Below are positions 17,030 through 25,613 of a DNA stretch of 64,000 bases, one piece after another (within the stretch, counting starts at the first letter, position 1; every line of letters begins with the position of its first letter). The notes beneath the pieces were generated by a model that saw nothing but the letters and a program-made list of their open reading frames with translations, did not search any database and was not told where the DNA came from. The position numbers and the translations under genes are program-made. The DNA comes from Falsiroseomonas ponticola (GTDB taxonomy: Bacteria; Pseudomonadota; Alphaproteobacteria; Acetobacterales; Acetobacteraceae). The stretch spans positions 124,001 to 188,000 of the forward strand of contig NZ_JAERQN010000006.1 of NCBI RefSeq assembly GCF_016805305.1. Reading direction: 5' to 3'.

Positions 17030-17862
17030 GCATCACCGCCGACACCCTGATCGACGACCCCGGGCTGCGGGAGGCCGAGGCCGCGCATGAACGCGCGCGC
17101 CGCCGCTTGGCCTGGCGGCGGCGCCTGCTGCCGGTGGCGGGCATCCTGTCCATGCTGCTGGTCTGGTGGTGCCTGGTCTATATCCTGGAAGTGCCGCCCT
17201 TCGTGGCGCCCTCGCCGGTCGCGGTCGCCACCACGCTGGTCGCGAAATGGCCCATCCTGATGGCCAATCTGTTGCCGACGGCGATCGAGGCGCTGGCCGG
17301 CTTCACGCTCGGCAACATCGTCGCCATCGTGATCGCGACCGTCTTCGTGCATCGCAAGACGGTGGAGGAAGCTTTCTTCCCCGTCGTCGTGCTGATCAAC
17401 ACCATCCCCGTCGTCGCCAAGGCACCGATCCTGGTGCTGCTGCTGGGCAACGGGATGGAGCCCAAGATCGCCATCGCCGCGCTGATCTGCTTCTTCCCGA
17501 CCCTGGTGAACATGGTGCGGGGGCTGGAATCGGTGAACCCGCAGGCGATGGAATTGATGCGCGTGCTCTCCGCCAGTGAGCGCGAGATCTTCTTCAAGCT
17601 GCGGCTGCGCAACTCCCTGCCCTATCTGTTCTCCGCGCTGAAGATCGCGGCCTCCACCGCCGTGATCGGCGCCATCGTCGGCGAATGGATCGGCTCCACC
17701 ACCGGCATCGGCGCGCTGATCATCCAGTCCATGTACAATTTCGACAGCGCGATGCTCTACGCCACCGTCATCGTCGGCTCGGCCTTCTCCGTGGCCTTCT
17801 TCGGCGCGATCATCGCCGTGGAACGCCTGGTGGTGCGCTGGCAGCCGGCCAACCCCGTCTGA
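17026..17862 (+). CDS. NitT/TauT-type ABC transporter permease (importer 3)
   Basis: This 278-residue membrane permease has a charged N-terminus, an SsuC-like VPPFVAPSPVAVATTL segment and the coupling loop PQAMELMRVLSASEREIFFKLR. The start is TTG at 17026, preceded by a G-rich GGGGAGGGGG ribosome site. Unlike importer 1, only one permease gene is present, so a homodimer is expected. Confidence 0.88.
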   Translation: MSITADTLIDDPGLREAEAAHERARRRLAWRRRLLPVAGILSMLLVWWCLVYILEVPPFVAPSPVAVATTLVAKWPILMANLLPTAIEALAGFTLGNIVAIVIATVFVHRKTVEEAFFPVVVLINTIPVVAKAPILVLLLGNGMEPKIAIAALICFFPTLVNMVRGLESVNPQAMELMRVLSASEREIFFKLRLRNSLPYLFSALKIAASTAVIGAIVGEWIGSTTGIGALIIQSMYNFDSAMLYATVIVGSAFSVAFFGAIIAVERLVVRWQPANPV

Positions 17863-17873
17863 AGGAAACAGCC

Positions 17874-19223
17874 ATGGTCACGCAGCGCGTGCAGGAAACG
17901 CCGCGGGAGGCGACCATTGTCGCGCGGTCGGATGTCGTCGTCGTCGGCGGCGGGCCGGCCGGATTCTCGGCCGCGGTCGCGGCGCGGCGGATGGGATGTT
18001 CCGTCACCCTGCTGGAACGCTACCCCTACCTCGGCGGCCTCGCGTCGGGCGGCATGGTGCTGGTGCTGGACGACATGCATAACGGGCATGAAGTCACCAC
18101 CACCGGCATCTGCATGGAGATGATCGACCGCATGGCGCGCGTCGGCGCCTGCGTCTATCCGCCGGAAGCCGAGCGCCTGACCGACTGGGCGATGTACCGG
18201 AAATGGGCGCGCTGGGGCGTCTTCGACTTCCGCTCCCATGTCCGCCCCCATCCCATCGTCATGGCCGCCACCTTCGATCCCGATGGCTGGAAGCGCATCG
18301 CCAATGAGATGGTGGCCGAGGCCGGCGTCGAGACGCGGATGCATTCCTGGTTCTCCTCCGCCATCGTGCAGGACGGCGCCATCAAGGGCGTGGTCTGCGA
18401 GACCAAGGCCGGCCGCCAGGCCATCATGGGCGATGTCGTCATCGACGCGACCGGCGACCTCGACGTGGTCGCGGCCGCGGGCGGCGCCTTCACCCATGGC
18501 GCCTACATGGTCACCACCGTCTTCCGCCTGGGCGGCGTCGATACCGATGAGGCTGAGCGCGTGCAGTTCGAGGAGCCGGAGCGTCACGCCGCCCTCGACA
18601 AGCAGGCCAAGAAGATCATGGGCGGATCCTGGGAATACTGGTGGCTGAAGACGCCGCTTCCCGGCGTGGTCTGGTGCAACTGCCCGCACCTCATCGGCTA
18701 TGACGGCTTGTCGGTGGAGGACATGTCGAAGGCGGATTTCGAAGGCCGCAAGCGCATCTACGCGCTGGTGGAGTATGCCCGGGCCCATATGCCGGGCTTC
18801 CAGAACTGCTTCGTCATCGATGTCGCGCCGCAGCTCGGCATCCGCCAGACGCGCCTGCTGCAGGGCGACTACGTCGTGACGAAGGAGGATGTGCAGGACC
18901 GCGTCCACTTCCCCGACACCGTCGCGCGCGGCCGCGACTACTACACCCCCTATCGCGCCATGCTGCCCAAGGGGCTGGATGGCGCGATCGCCGCCGGGCG
19001 GCACTACTCCGCCACCGAATCCGCGCAGAAGCAGTCGCGGGAGATCCCGCCCTGCATGGCGATGGGCCAGTCGGCCGGCGTCGCCGCCGCGCTCGCGGTG
19101 CAGGGCGGCATCGCACCGCGCGCTGTCTCCCCCGCCGCCATCTGCGCGGCCGTGCGCGCGCAGGGTGGCGATCCGGGTGACCGCCCCTCCGCCAATGCGA
19201 AGATCCTGGAGACGGCGGCATGA
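17874..19223 (+). CDS. FAD-dependent oxidoreductase (FAD_oxidored family)
   Basis: This 449-residue flavoprotein has VVVGGGPAGFSAAVAARRMG near residues 23-42 for FAD binding, a VIDATGDLDVVAAAG segment and a C-terminal MAMGQSAGVAAALA segment. This arrangement is typical of the FAD-dependent oxidoreductases that often sit next to transporters in catabolic operons. AAGGA precedes the ATG at 17874. It lies 11 bases after the importer 3 permease and overlaps the CoA-transferase gene by four bases. The reaction is unknown. Confidence 0.8.
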   Translation: MVTQRVQETPREATIVARSDVVVVGGGPAGFSAAVAARRMGCSVTLLERYPYLGGLASGGMVLVLDDMHNGHEVTTTGICMEMIDRMARVGACVYPPEAERLTDWAMYRKWARWGVFDFRSHVRPHPIVMAATFDPDGWKRIANEMVAEAGVETRMHSWFSSAIVQDGAIKGVVCETKAGRQAIMGDVVIDATGDLDVVAAAGGAFTHGAYMVTTVFRLGGVDTDEAERVQFEEPERHAALDKQAKKIMGGSWEYWWLKTPLPGVVWCNCPHLIGYDGLSVEDMSKADFEGRKRIYALVEYARAHMPGFQNCFVIDVAPQLGIRQTRLLQGDYVVTKEDVQDRVHFPDTVARGRDYYTPYRAMLPKGLDGAIAAGRHYSATESAQKQSREIPPCMAMGQSAGVAAALAVQGGIAPRAVSPAAICAAVRAQGGDPGDRPSANAKILETAA

Positions 19224-20368
19224 GCACGCCCCTGCCGCTGGACGGCATCCGAGTCATCGACTTCACCCAGGTGATGATGGGCCCGGTCGCGACGCAGACG
19301 CTGGCCGATTTCGGCGCCGACGTCATCAAGATCGAACGCCCGCAGGGCGACCTCTCCCGCACCTCCTTCCCCGATCCCGCCGGCCCGCTCGGCCCGGTCT
19401 TCTGCTCGCTGAACCGCAACAAGCGCAGCGTGGTGCTGGACCTCCGCAAGCCGGAGGAACGGCAGGTGGTGCTGGACCTGGTCCGCACCGCCGACGTGGT
19501 GGTCAACAATTTCCGCGCCGGCGTGATGGAACGCCTGGGCTTCGGGTGGGAAGACCTGTCGAAGGTCAATCCGCGCATCATCTATGCCGTCGGTACCGGC
19601 TTCGGGCTGGAAGGCCCCTATGCGCATAAGGGCGGGCAGGACGTGCTGGCGCAGGCCATGTCCGGCGTCATGCATCGCCGGTCCAATGCCGACCAGCCGC
19701 TCTATGTCCACGCCACCACCTTCGCGGACTATTCCGCGGGCATGCATCTGGTGCAGGGCATCCTGCTCGCGATCCTGCAGCGGCAGAAGACAGGCCGCGG
19801 CCAGCGCATCGCCGTCTCGCTGCTCGATTCCATGCTGGCGGCGCAGACCCAGGAAGGCGCGGCGCATCTGATGCGCGGCAAGGAGATCAACTGGGGCGCG
19901 ATGCCGCTGTCGGGCGTCTTCGAGACGAGCGACGGCGCGCTGGTCATGGTCGGCGCCTTCAAGGCCGATCCGCTGGGCGACATCTCGACGGCGCTGGAGA
20001 TCGACCATCTCGGCCGCGACCCGCGCTTCACCACCTTCGAGGACCAGGTCGCCAACAAGCCCGCGCTGCAGGCGATCTTCCGCGAGCGCTTCAAATCCAA
20101 CACCACCGCCTACTGGCTCGCCCGGCTCGAAGCGCAGGACCTCCTCTGCGCCCCCGTCCGGAGCCTGGCGGAGGCGCTGGAGGACGAGCAGGCGCGGATC
20201 AACGAGATGATCCTGGAAGGCCCCGGCGAGATCGAGCCCATGCGCCTGGTCGGCTCCCCCATCCACATGTCCGACGCGAAGGTCACGCTGCGCATCCCGC
20301 CCGCGAGACTCGGCAAGCACACGGAGGAAGTGAAGGCCGAACTCACGCGAGGCATCGCAGCCGAATGA
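19220..20368 (+). CDS. CaiB/BaiF family (class III) CoA-transferase
   Basis: The protein has 382 residues and starts with the classic PLDGIRVIDFTQVMMGP and ADFGADVIKIERPQGD segments. Class III CoA-transferases move CoA between carboxylic acids through an aspartyl-CoA intermediate. The expected catalytic Asp lies in the TFADYSAGMHLVQG region. ATGA overlaps join it to the FAD oxidoreductase and the crotonase, so the three probably act on one carboxylic acid. Confidence 0.9.
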   Translation: MSTPLPLDGIRVIDFTQVMMGPVATQTLADFGADVIKIERPQGDLSRTSFPDPAGPLGPVFCSLNRNKRSVVLDLRKPEERQVVLDLVRTADVVVNNFRAGVMERLGFGWEDLSKVNPRIIYAVGTGFGLEGPYAHKGGQDVLAQAMSGVMHRRSNADQPLYVHATTFADYSAGMHLVQGILLAILQRQKTGRGQRIAVSLLDSMLAAQTQEGAAHLMRGKEINWGAMPLSGVFETSDGALVMVGAFKADPLGDISTALEIDHLGRDPRFTTFEDQVANKPALQAIFRERFKSNTTAYWLARLEAQDLLCAPVRSLAEALEDEQARINEMILEGPGEIEPMRLVGSPIHMSDAKVTLRIPPARLGKHTEEVKAELTRGIAAE

Positions 20369-21141
20369 CCGTTCTCTTCGAGGTCGCGGACCACGTCGCC
20401 CGCGTCACGCTGAACCGGCCCGAGGCGATGAACGCCGTCGATCGCGCGACGGAGGCCGAGCTCCAGCGCATCTGGACGGAGATCGAGGGACGTCGCGACA
20501 TCCGGGCCGTGGTGCTGACCGGCGCCGGCACGCGCGCCTTCTGCGCCGGCGCCGATGTCAAGGATGGCGGCGGGATGACGGGGCTGGAGTATTGGGCCGC
20601 GCCCCGCCCCGGCGGCTTCGGCGGCATCGCGCTGCGCACGACGCTCGACGTGCCCGTCATCGCCCGCGTCAACGGCCATGCGTTGGGCGGCGGGTTCGAG
20701 ATGGTGCTGGGCTGCGACCTCATCGTCATGGCGGAGACCGCGACCCTCGGCCTGCCGGAACCACGCCTCGGCCGACTGCCGCTGGATGGCGGCATGGCGC
20801 TGCTGCAACGGCAGATTCCCCATCGCATGGCGATGGGCATGATGCTGACGGGCCGGCGCATCACGGCCGAGGAAGCACTCGCCTTCCACCTGGTGAATGA
20901 GGTCGTGCCGCAGGACGGTCTCGACGCCGCCGTGGACCGGTGGCTGGACGGCATCCTGGCCTGCGCGCCGCTCTCCGTCCGCGCCATCAAGCAATCCGTC
21001 CGCCGCACGGCGCACCTCACCGCCCAGGAAGCCCAGGCCGCGCGCCTGCCCGCGCTGATCGAGGCGCTGCAATCCAAGGACCAGGATGAGGGCGTCCGCG
21101 CCTTCGTGGAAAAGCGCAAGCCCGTCTGGTCCGGCACCTGA
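20365..21141 (+). CDS. Enoyl-CoA hydratase/isomerase (crotonase) family protein
   Basis: This is a 258-residue crotonase. The oxyanion-hole segments AFCAGADVKD and GHALGGGFEMVLGCDL are present, and Glu residues occupy both catalytic positions (GGGFE and LPEPRLG). Hydration of an enoyl-CoA is therefore plausible. It is co-translated with the CaiB gene and followed by a LysR gene only seven bases later. Confidence 0.88.
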   Translation: MTVLFEVADHVARVTLNRPEAMNAVDRATEAELQRIWTEIEGRRDIRAVVLTGAGTRAFCAGADVKDGGGMTGLEYWAAPRPGGFGGIALRTTLDVPVIARVNGHALGGGFEMVLGCDLIVMAETATLGLPEPRLGRLPLDGGMALLQRQIPHRMAMGMMLTGRRITAEEALAFHLVNEVVPQDGLDAAVDRWLDGILACAPLSVRAIKQSVRRTAHLTAQEAQAARLPALIEALQSKDQDEGVRAFVEKRKPVWSGT

Positions 21142-21148
21142 CGGCCCC

Positions 21149-22051
21149 GTGCACGCCGCCGCCCTGACCTATTTCCGGGAGACGGCGCGGCGCGGTTCCG
21201 TGCGCCGCGCCGCCGCCGCCCTCAACGTCTCCGCCAGCGCGCTCAACCGCCAGATCTTGATCCTGGAGGAAGAACTCGGCACCGCGCTCTTCGATCGCCT
21301 GCCCGGCGGCATGCGGCTTACGGCGGCGGGCGATCTGCTGCTGCAGCATGTCGTCGGCACGCTGGTGGAATTCGATCGCGTGCGATCCCGCATCGATGAC
21401 CTCCGCGCCGCCCGCACCGGCCATGTCGGCATCGCGGCGGTGGACAGCCTGCTAGTGGATTTCCTGCCCCGCGCCCTCGACCGTTTCCGCGCCGATTTCC
21501 CGGCGGTCACCTATGCGCTGGATGCCGCCAACCCGGCGGAGGTGCCGCGCCTGGTTGCTGACGGCACATACGATCTCGGCTTCACCTTCGTGGGCCCGAC
21601 TCCACCCTCGCTACGCTTCGAGCATGAGGTGCCGGCGCCGATCGGCGTCGTCATGCCCGCCGACCACCCGCTGCGGCAGAAGCGGGAGGTCAGCTTCGAC
21701 GACGTCGCGCCCTATCCCTTCCTCGCCCAGGCCGGGCCCCTGCCCCGCTCCGCCGATGTCGATGCCGGCTTCGCGCGCTTCCGCTCGGGGCTGCGGCCGC
21801 GCCTCGTCTCCAACTCCATCCAGGCGCTGAAGACCGCGATCCGCCTCAACATGGGCATCGCCTTCTTCACCCGCCTCGGCTTCCTGGAGGAGATCGAGCG
21901 CGGCGAGGTCGCCTGGCGCCCCTTCGACAGCCCCGCCATCAACGCGCTGCGCATCGGCCTGCTGGTCCCCGCCAGCCGGGCCCCGACCGCCCCCGCGCGG
22001 CAGCTGGCGGCGCGGCTGGTGGAGGAGATGGGGCGTCTCGACACCGCCTGA
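21149..22051 (+). CDS. LysR family transcriptional regulator
   Basis: This is a 300-residue LysR-type regulator. The N-terminal winged helix-turn-helix is SVRRAAAALNVSASALNRQI with LEEELGTALFDR, followed by a type 2 periplasmic-binding-like effector domain. The GTG at 21149 is chosen because the conserved HAAALTYFRETA start follows directly. It lies in the same direction as, and just after, the CaiB-crotonase genes, so it may regulate that operon. Confidence 0.88.
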   Translation: MHAAALTYFRETARRGSVRRAAAALNVSASALNRQILILEEELGTALFDRLPGGMRLTAAGDLLLQHVVGTLVEFDRVRSRIDDLRAARTGHVGIAAVDSLLVDFLPRALDRFRADFPAVTYALDAANPAEVPRLVADGTYDLGFTFVGPTPPSLRFEHEVPAPIGVVMPADHPLRQKREVSFDDVAPYPFLAQAGPLPRSADVDAGFARFRSGLRPRLVSNSIQALKTAIRLNMGIAFFTRLGFLEEIERGEVAWRPFDSPAINALRIGLLVPASRAPTAPARQLAARLVEEMGRLDTA

Positions 22052-22074
22052 GCAAGCCCGCAGGCTGCGCCCGC

Positions 22075-22989
22075 ATGGCCGATCTGCGCAGCCTCGAGAT
22101 CTTCTTCTGGGTGGCCCGCCTCCGCTCCTTCCGCGGCGCGGCGGAGCGGCTGAACACGACCCAGCCCGCCGTCTCCCAGCGCATCGCGGCGCTGGAGGCG
22201 GAGCTGGGCGTGCGGCTGCTGGAACGCGGCCGGGCCGCGCCACCCGCCGCCGGCCGCGGCGTGGTGCCCACCGTGCAGGGCCGCCGCCTGCTGGACTATG
22301 CGGAGCGCATGCTGCGCCTGCGCACCGAGATGCTGGAAGCCGTGGCCGGACCCGGCGCGGTGGGCGGCGTGCTGCGCCTCGGCGTGGCGGAAACCATCGT
22401 CCACACCTGGCTCGCCCGCTTCATCGAACGCGCGCATGCGCTCTACCCCTCCGTCACCTTGGACATCGAGGTGGACGTGACCCATGCGCTGCGTGGCGCG
22501 CTGGCGAGCCATAGCCTCGACCTCGCCTTCCTGATGGGGCCCCTGGTGGAGGCGGAGATGGCGAACCTGCCGCTCTGCCGCTACCCGCTGGCCTTCGCCG
22601 CCAGCCCGCGCCTGGCGCTGCCGGCGGAGCCGCTGGACCGCGACGCGGTGCTGGCGCTGCCGATCATCACCTATCCCCGCAGCACCGCGCCCACCATCGC
22701 CCTCTCCGCCGCGCTGCGCAGCGCGGATGGCCCGGCGCCGCGCGTCTTCGGCAATGCGTCGCTAGCCACCATCGTGCGCATGACGCTGGACGGCATCGGC
22801 CTTTCCGTCATCCCCCCCGCGGTGGTGGCGCGGGAGCTGGCGGAGGGCACGCTGCGGCTGGTGGAGACGACATTGACACCCCCTGACATCGCCTTCACCG
22901 CATCCTGGCCCGCCGGGCCGGATGACGCGCTGGCGCGGCGCCTGGCGGAACTGGCGGTGGAGGTGGCGGGGGAAGCCGGCCACCGATAA
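22075..22989 (+). CDS. LysR family transcriptional regulator
   Basis: This second LysR-type protein has 304 residues. Its DNA-binding domain shows SFRGAAERLNTTQPAVSQRI and LEAELGVRLLERG; the wing contains an unusual Pro/Ala-rich insertion (RAAPPAAGRG) before VVPTVQG. The effector domain follows. The gene lies 23 bases after the first LysR gene and ends 91 bases before the DUF1445 gene that opens the operator-linked region. Confidence 0.88.
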   Translation: MADLRSLEIFFWVARLRSFRGAAERLNTTQPAVSQRIAALEAELGVRLLERGRAAPPAAGRGVVPTVQGRRLLDYAERMLRLRTEMLEAVAGPGAVGGVLRLGVAETIVHTWLARFIERAHALYPSVTLDIEVDVTHALRGALASHSLDLAFLMGPLVEAEMANLPLCRYPLAFAASPRLALPAEPLDRDAVLALPIITYPRSTAPTIALSAALRSADGPAPRVFGNASLATIVRMTLDGIGLSVIPPAVVARELAEGTLRLVETTLTPPDIAFTASWPAGPDDALARRLAELAVEVAGEAGHR

Positions 22990-23022
22990 GCCGCGGTGAT
23001 CGGAAAACATTCGAAAACACGA

Positions 23023-23051
23023 TTGGCGCCTATGGCCAGGACCGGCATGAT
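23023..23051 (+). promoter_or_regulatory. Candidate sigma-70 promoter for the DUF1445-TRAP operon
   Basis: TTGGCG and CATGAT are separated by 17 bases. The -10 hexamer ends exactly where the palindromic operator begins, the same arrangement as at 30842 and 44812. Confidence 0.45.
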
Positions 23052-23063
23052 TTGTCCGGACAC
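23052..23063. promoter_or_regulatory. Operator palindrome, site 1 (TTGTCCGGACAC)
   Basis: This copy matches the TTGTCCGGACAA palindrome in 11 of 12 positions. It lies 17 bases upstream of the DUF1445 start codon, directly after a candidate -10 box. It is the first of seven copies found between 23 and 45 kb. Confidence 0.75.
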
Positions 23064-23080
23064 CTTGCCCAGGAGCGCCG

Positions 23081-23884
23081 ATGCCGGACCACCCCCTGCC
23101 GCCGATGCCGCTGGATGGGCGCGGCGTGCGCCTGGCGGCGCGCGGGGGCAGGCTGGCCGGGCACACCTCCTCCCTCGCCCCCGGCTTCGTGCAGGGCAAC
23201 CTGGCCATCCTGCCCGCCGCGCTGGCCGGCGATTTCCTCCGCTTCTGCCAGCGCAACCCGAAGCCCTGTCCGGTGCTGGGCATCAGCGAGCCGGGCAGCC
23301 CCCGCATCCCCGAACTCGGCCTCGACCTCGACCTGCGCACGGACCTGCCGCGCTACCGGATCTGGCGGCAGGGCGAGCTGGTGGAGGAACCGGCCAGCAT
23401 CGCCCATCTCTGGCGCGATGACCTCGTCGCCTTCGTGCTCGGCTGCTCCTTCACCTTCGAACACGCGCTGATGGAGCATGGCATCCGGCTCCGGCATGTG
23501 GAGCAGGGCCGCAACGTCGCGATGTGGCGCACCAGCATCGCCTGCGCGCCGGCCGGGCCCTTCGGCGGGCCGATGGTCGTCTCCATGCGGCCCCTGCCGC
23601 CGGCGGATGCGATTCGCGCCATCCAGATCACCACGCGCTTCCCCGGCGTGCATGGCGCGCCCGTGCATATCGGCCACCCGCACCTCATCGGGATCGAGGA
23701 CCTGTCCCGCCCCGACTATGGCGACGCGGTCGAGGTCGGCGCCGATGAGCTTCCCGTCTTCTGGGCCTGCGGCGTCACGCCCCAGGCCGTGATCGCCGCG
23801 GCGAAGCCCGACTTCGCCATCACCCATGCGCCCGGCGCCATGCTGGTGACGGACCTCCGCAACAGCAGCCTCGCCATGCTGTAG
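23081..23884 (+). CDS. DUF1445 family putative hydro-lyase (YcsI / D-glutamate cyclase-like)
   Basis: The 267-residue protein carries the family hallmarks [34 protein letters not shown] and the C-terminal [16 protein letters not shown]. Relatives are annotated as putative hydro-lyases, and the animal homologue is a D-glutamate cyclase; the bacterial substrate is not settled. The gene opens an operon with a TRAP transporter and a DUF2848 gene and has operator site 1 in its promoter. A role in handling an imported acidic compound is inferred. Confidence 0.85.
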   Translation: MPDHPLPPMPLDGRGVRLAARGGRLAGHTSSLAPGFVQGNLAILPAALAGDFLRFCQRNPKPCPVLGISEPGSPRIPELGLDLDLRTDLPRYRIWRQGELVEEPASIAHLWRDDLVAFVLGCSFTFEHALMEHGIRLRHVEQGRNVAMWRTSIACAPAGPFGGPMVVSMRPLPPADAIRAIQITTRFPGVHGAPVHIGHPHLIGIEDLSRPDYGDAVEVGADELPVFWACGVTPQAVIAAAKPDFAITHAPGAMLVTDLRNSSLAML

Positions 23885-23916
23885 TGACAGCCACCGACAG
23901 GGAGAACAGGGGAACC

Positions 23917-24990
23917 ATGACCAGCATCGTCCAACTGGGCCGCGCCGCGCTCGGCGCCGCGCTTGCCATCGGCCTTTCGGCCGGCGCCGCGCTGGCGCAG
24001 CCGCAGATCACCATCCAGGCCGTGACGCAGCCGACGCCGGCCATCCCGCAATACACGCGCGTGGACATCCCGCTGCTGCGCGATGGCCTGGCCGCCGCCA
24101 GCAATGGCCGCATCCGCGTGAACCTGGCCGCCTGGCCGGAGCGCAACCTGAACGGGCCGGAGATCATCCGCCTGGTCCGCTCCGGCCAGGTGGAGATCGG
24201 CGCCGTGCCGCTCAACACCGTCGCCGGCGATGTGCCGCTGCTGGACATGGTGGACCTCGCCGGCCTCAACCCCACCATCGGCCAGGCCCGGCAGGTGGCG
24301 GAAGCGCTGATGCCGGAGGTCAATCGCGGACTGGAACGCTTCGGGGTGCGCATCATCGCCATGGCGCCCTACCCCGCGCAGGTGCTGTTCTGTCGCGAAC
24401 GCGCCAATTCGCTGGCCGATCTCCGCGGCCGCCGCATCCGCACGGGTGGCGGCAGCATCAACGATTTCGTCGCCGCCATCGGCGGCCAGGCCGTCGGCAT
24501 CGGCTTCCCGGAAGTCTATGCGGCGCTGGAACGCGGCGTGGCGGATTGCGCCATCACCGGCACCGGTTCGGGCAATGGCGCCCGCTGGTATGAGGTGACG
24601 ACGCATATGTATGCGCTGCCCGTCGCCTGGTCCACCTATGGCTACTTCATCAACCTGGCCTGGTGGAACCGCCTGGACGCGCCGGCGCGCGACCTCATCA
24701 CCAGCACCTTCGCCAAGATCCAGGACGAGCAGTGGAAGCTCGGCGACGCGGCGTCGGAGGACGGCATCGCCTGCAACATCGGCGACCGCGCCAACTGCTC
24801 CATCGGCCGCCTGGTGGAGAACCGGCCGATGACCGTCTCCCGCCCCACGCCGGACGACCTGCAGACCCTGCGCGGCATCCTGGCCAACAACGTGCTGCCC
24901 GCCTTCGTCCGCCGCTGCGGCGCCGGCTGCGGGGAGACCTACAACCGCATCGTCGCGCCGATCTCCGGCACGCGCTACGAGGCCCGCTGA
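23917..24990 (+). CDS. TRAP transporter solute-binding protein (DctP family)
   Basis: This 357-residue periplasmic protein has a Sec signal peptide ending at ALAQ. The RGRRIRTGGGS segment and the ALERGVADCAITG region correspond to the carboxylate-binding Arg and the ligand pocket of DctP proteins. A C-terminal stretch holds several Cys residues (CNIGDRANCS and RRCGAGCGE), more than usual. The ATG at 23917 has AGGGGAA upstream. DctQ and DctM genes follow. Confidence 0.87.
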   Translation: MTSIVQLGRAALGAALAIGLSAGAALAQPQITIQAVTQPTPAIPQYTRVDIPLLRDGLAAASNGRIRVNLAAWPERNLNGPEIIRLVRSGQVEIGAVPLNTVAGDVPLLDMVDLAGLNPTIGQARQVAEALMPEVNRGLERFGVRIIAMAPYPAQVLFCRERANSLADLRGRRIRTGGGSINDFVAAIGGQAVGIGFPEVYAALERGVADCAITGTGSGNGARWYEVTTHMYALPVAWSTYGYFINLAWWNRLDAPARDLITSTFAKIQDEQWKLGDAASEDGIACNIGDRANCSIGRLVENRPMTVSRPTPDDLQTLRGILANNVLPAFVRRCGAGCGETYNRIVAPISGTRYEAR

Positions 24991-24992
24991 GC

Positions 24993-25613
24993 GTGGAGCG
25001 GCCCGCACCCTTGATCCTGCGGGCCGCGACCGGCCTGCGCCGCGCGGTCGGCTTCCTCGGCCATGCCATGGGGCTCGTCGCCGGCTGGGGCTTCGTGCTC
25101 TGTGCCTTCTTCATCACCTTCGATGTGCTGGCGCGCGCCATCCTGCGCGTCAGCACGCAATCCACCACGGAGATCACCGGCTACATGCTGGCCTTCGGGC
25201 TTTCCTGGGGGCTGGCGCATACGCTGACGCAGCGATCCCATGTCCGGATCGACATGCTGGTGAACCGCCTGCCGCAGCGCATCCGCATTTGGCTGCACCT
25301 GCTCTCGCTGCTGGCGCTCGGCGTCTTCATGGCCTTCATCGCCAAGGGCGCCTGGGACCTGGTGGATGAAAGCCTGCTGTTCAACGCCACCGACATCAGC
25401 CTGCTGCGCACGCCGCTCGCCATCCCGCAGGGCCTCTGGGCCGCCGGCATGGTCGTGTTCCTCGCCCTGATCGCCTGCATGCTGGTGGAGAACCTGCTGC
25501 TGGCCATCCTGGGCGATGCGAAGCAGGTGGAGCGCAACCTCTCCTCCCGCGGCTATGACGAGGAGGCGCAGGAGGCGCTGGAAGCGCTGGGCGTCACGGA
25601 GACGAAGCCATGA
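24993..25613 (+). CDS. TRAP transporter small permease (DctQ family)
   Basis: This 206-residue protein has four hydrophobic helices. The family motif around QSTTEITGYMLAFGLSWGLAH and the HVRIDMLVNRLP segment are present. The start is GTG at 24993, two bases after the binding-protein stop. A charged C-terminal tail overlaps the DctM gene by four bases. Confidence 0.85.
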   Translation: MERPAPLILRAATGLRRAVGFLGHAMGLVAGWGFVLCAFFITFDVLARAILRVSTQSTTEITGYMLAFGLSWGLAHTLTQRSHVRIDMLVNRLPQRIRIWLHLLSLLALGVFMAFIAKGAWDLVDESLLFNATDISLLRTPLAIPQGLWAAGMVVFLALIACMLVENLLLAILGDAKQVERNLSSRGYDEEAQEALEALGVTETKP

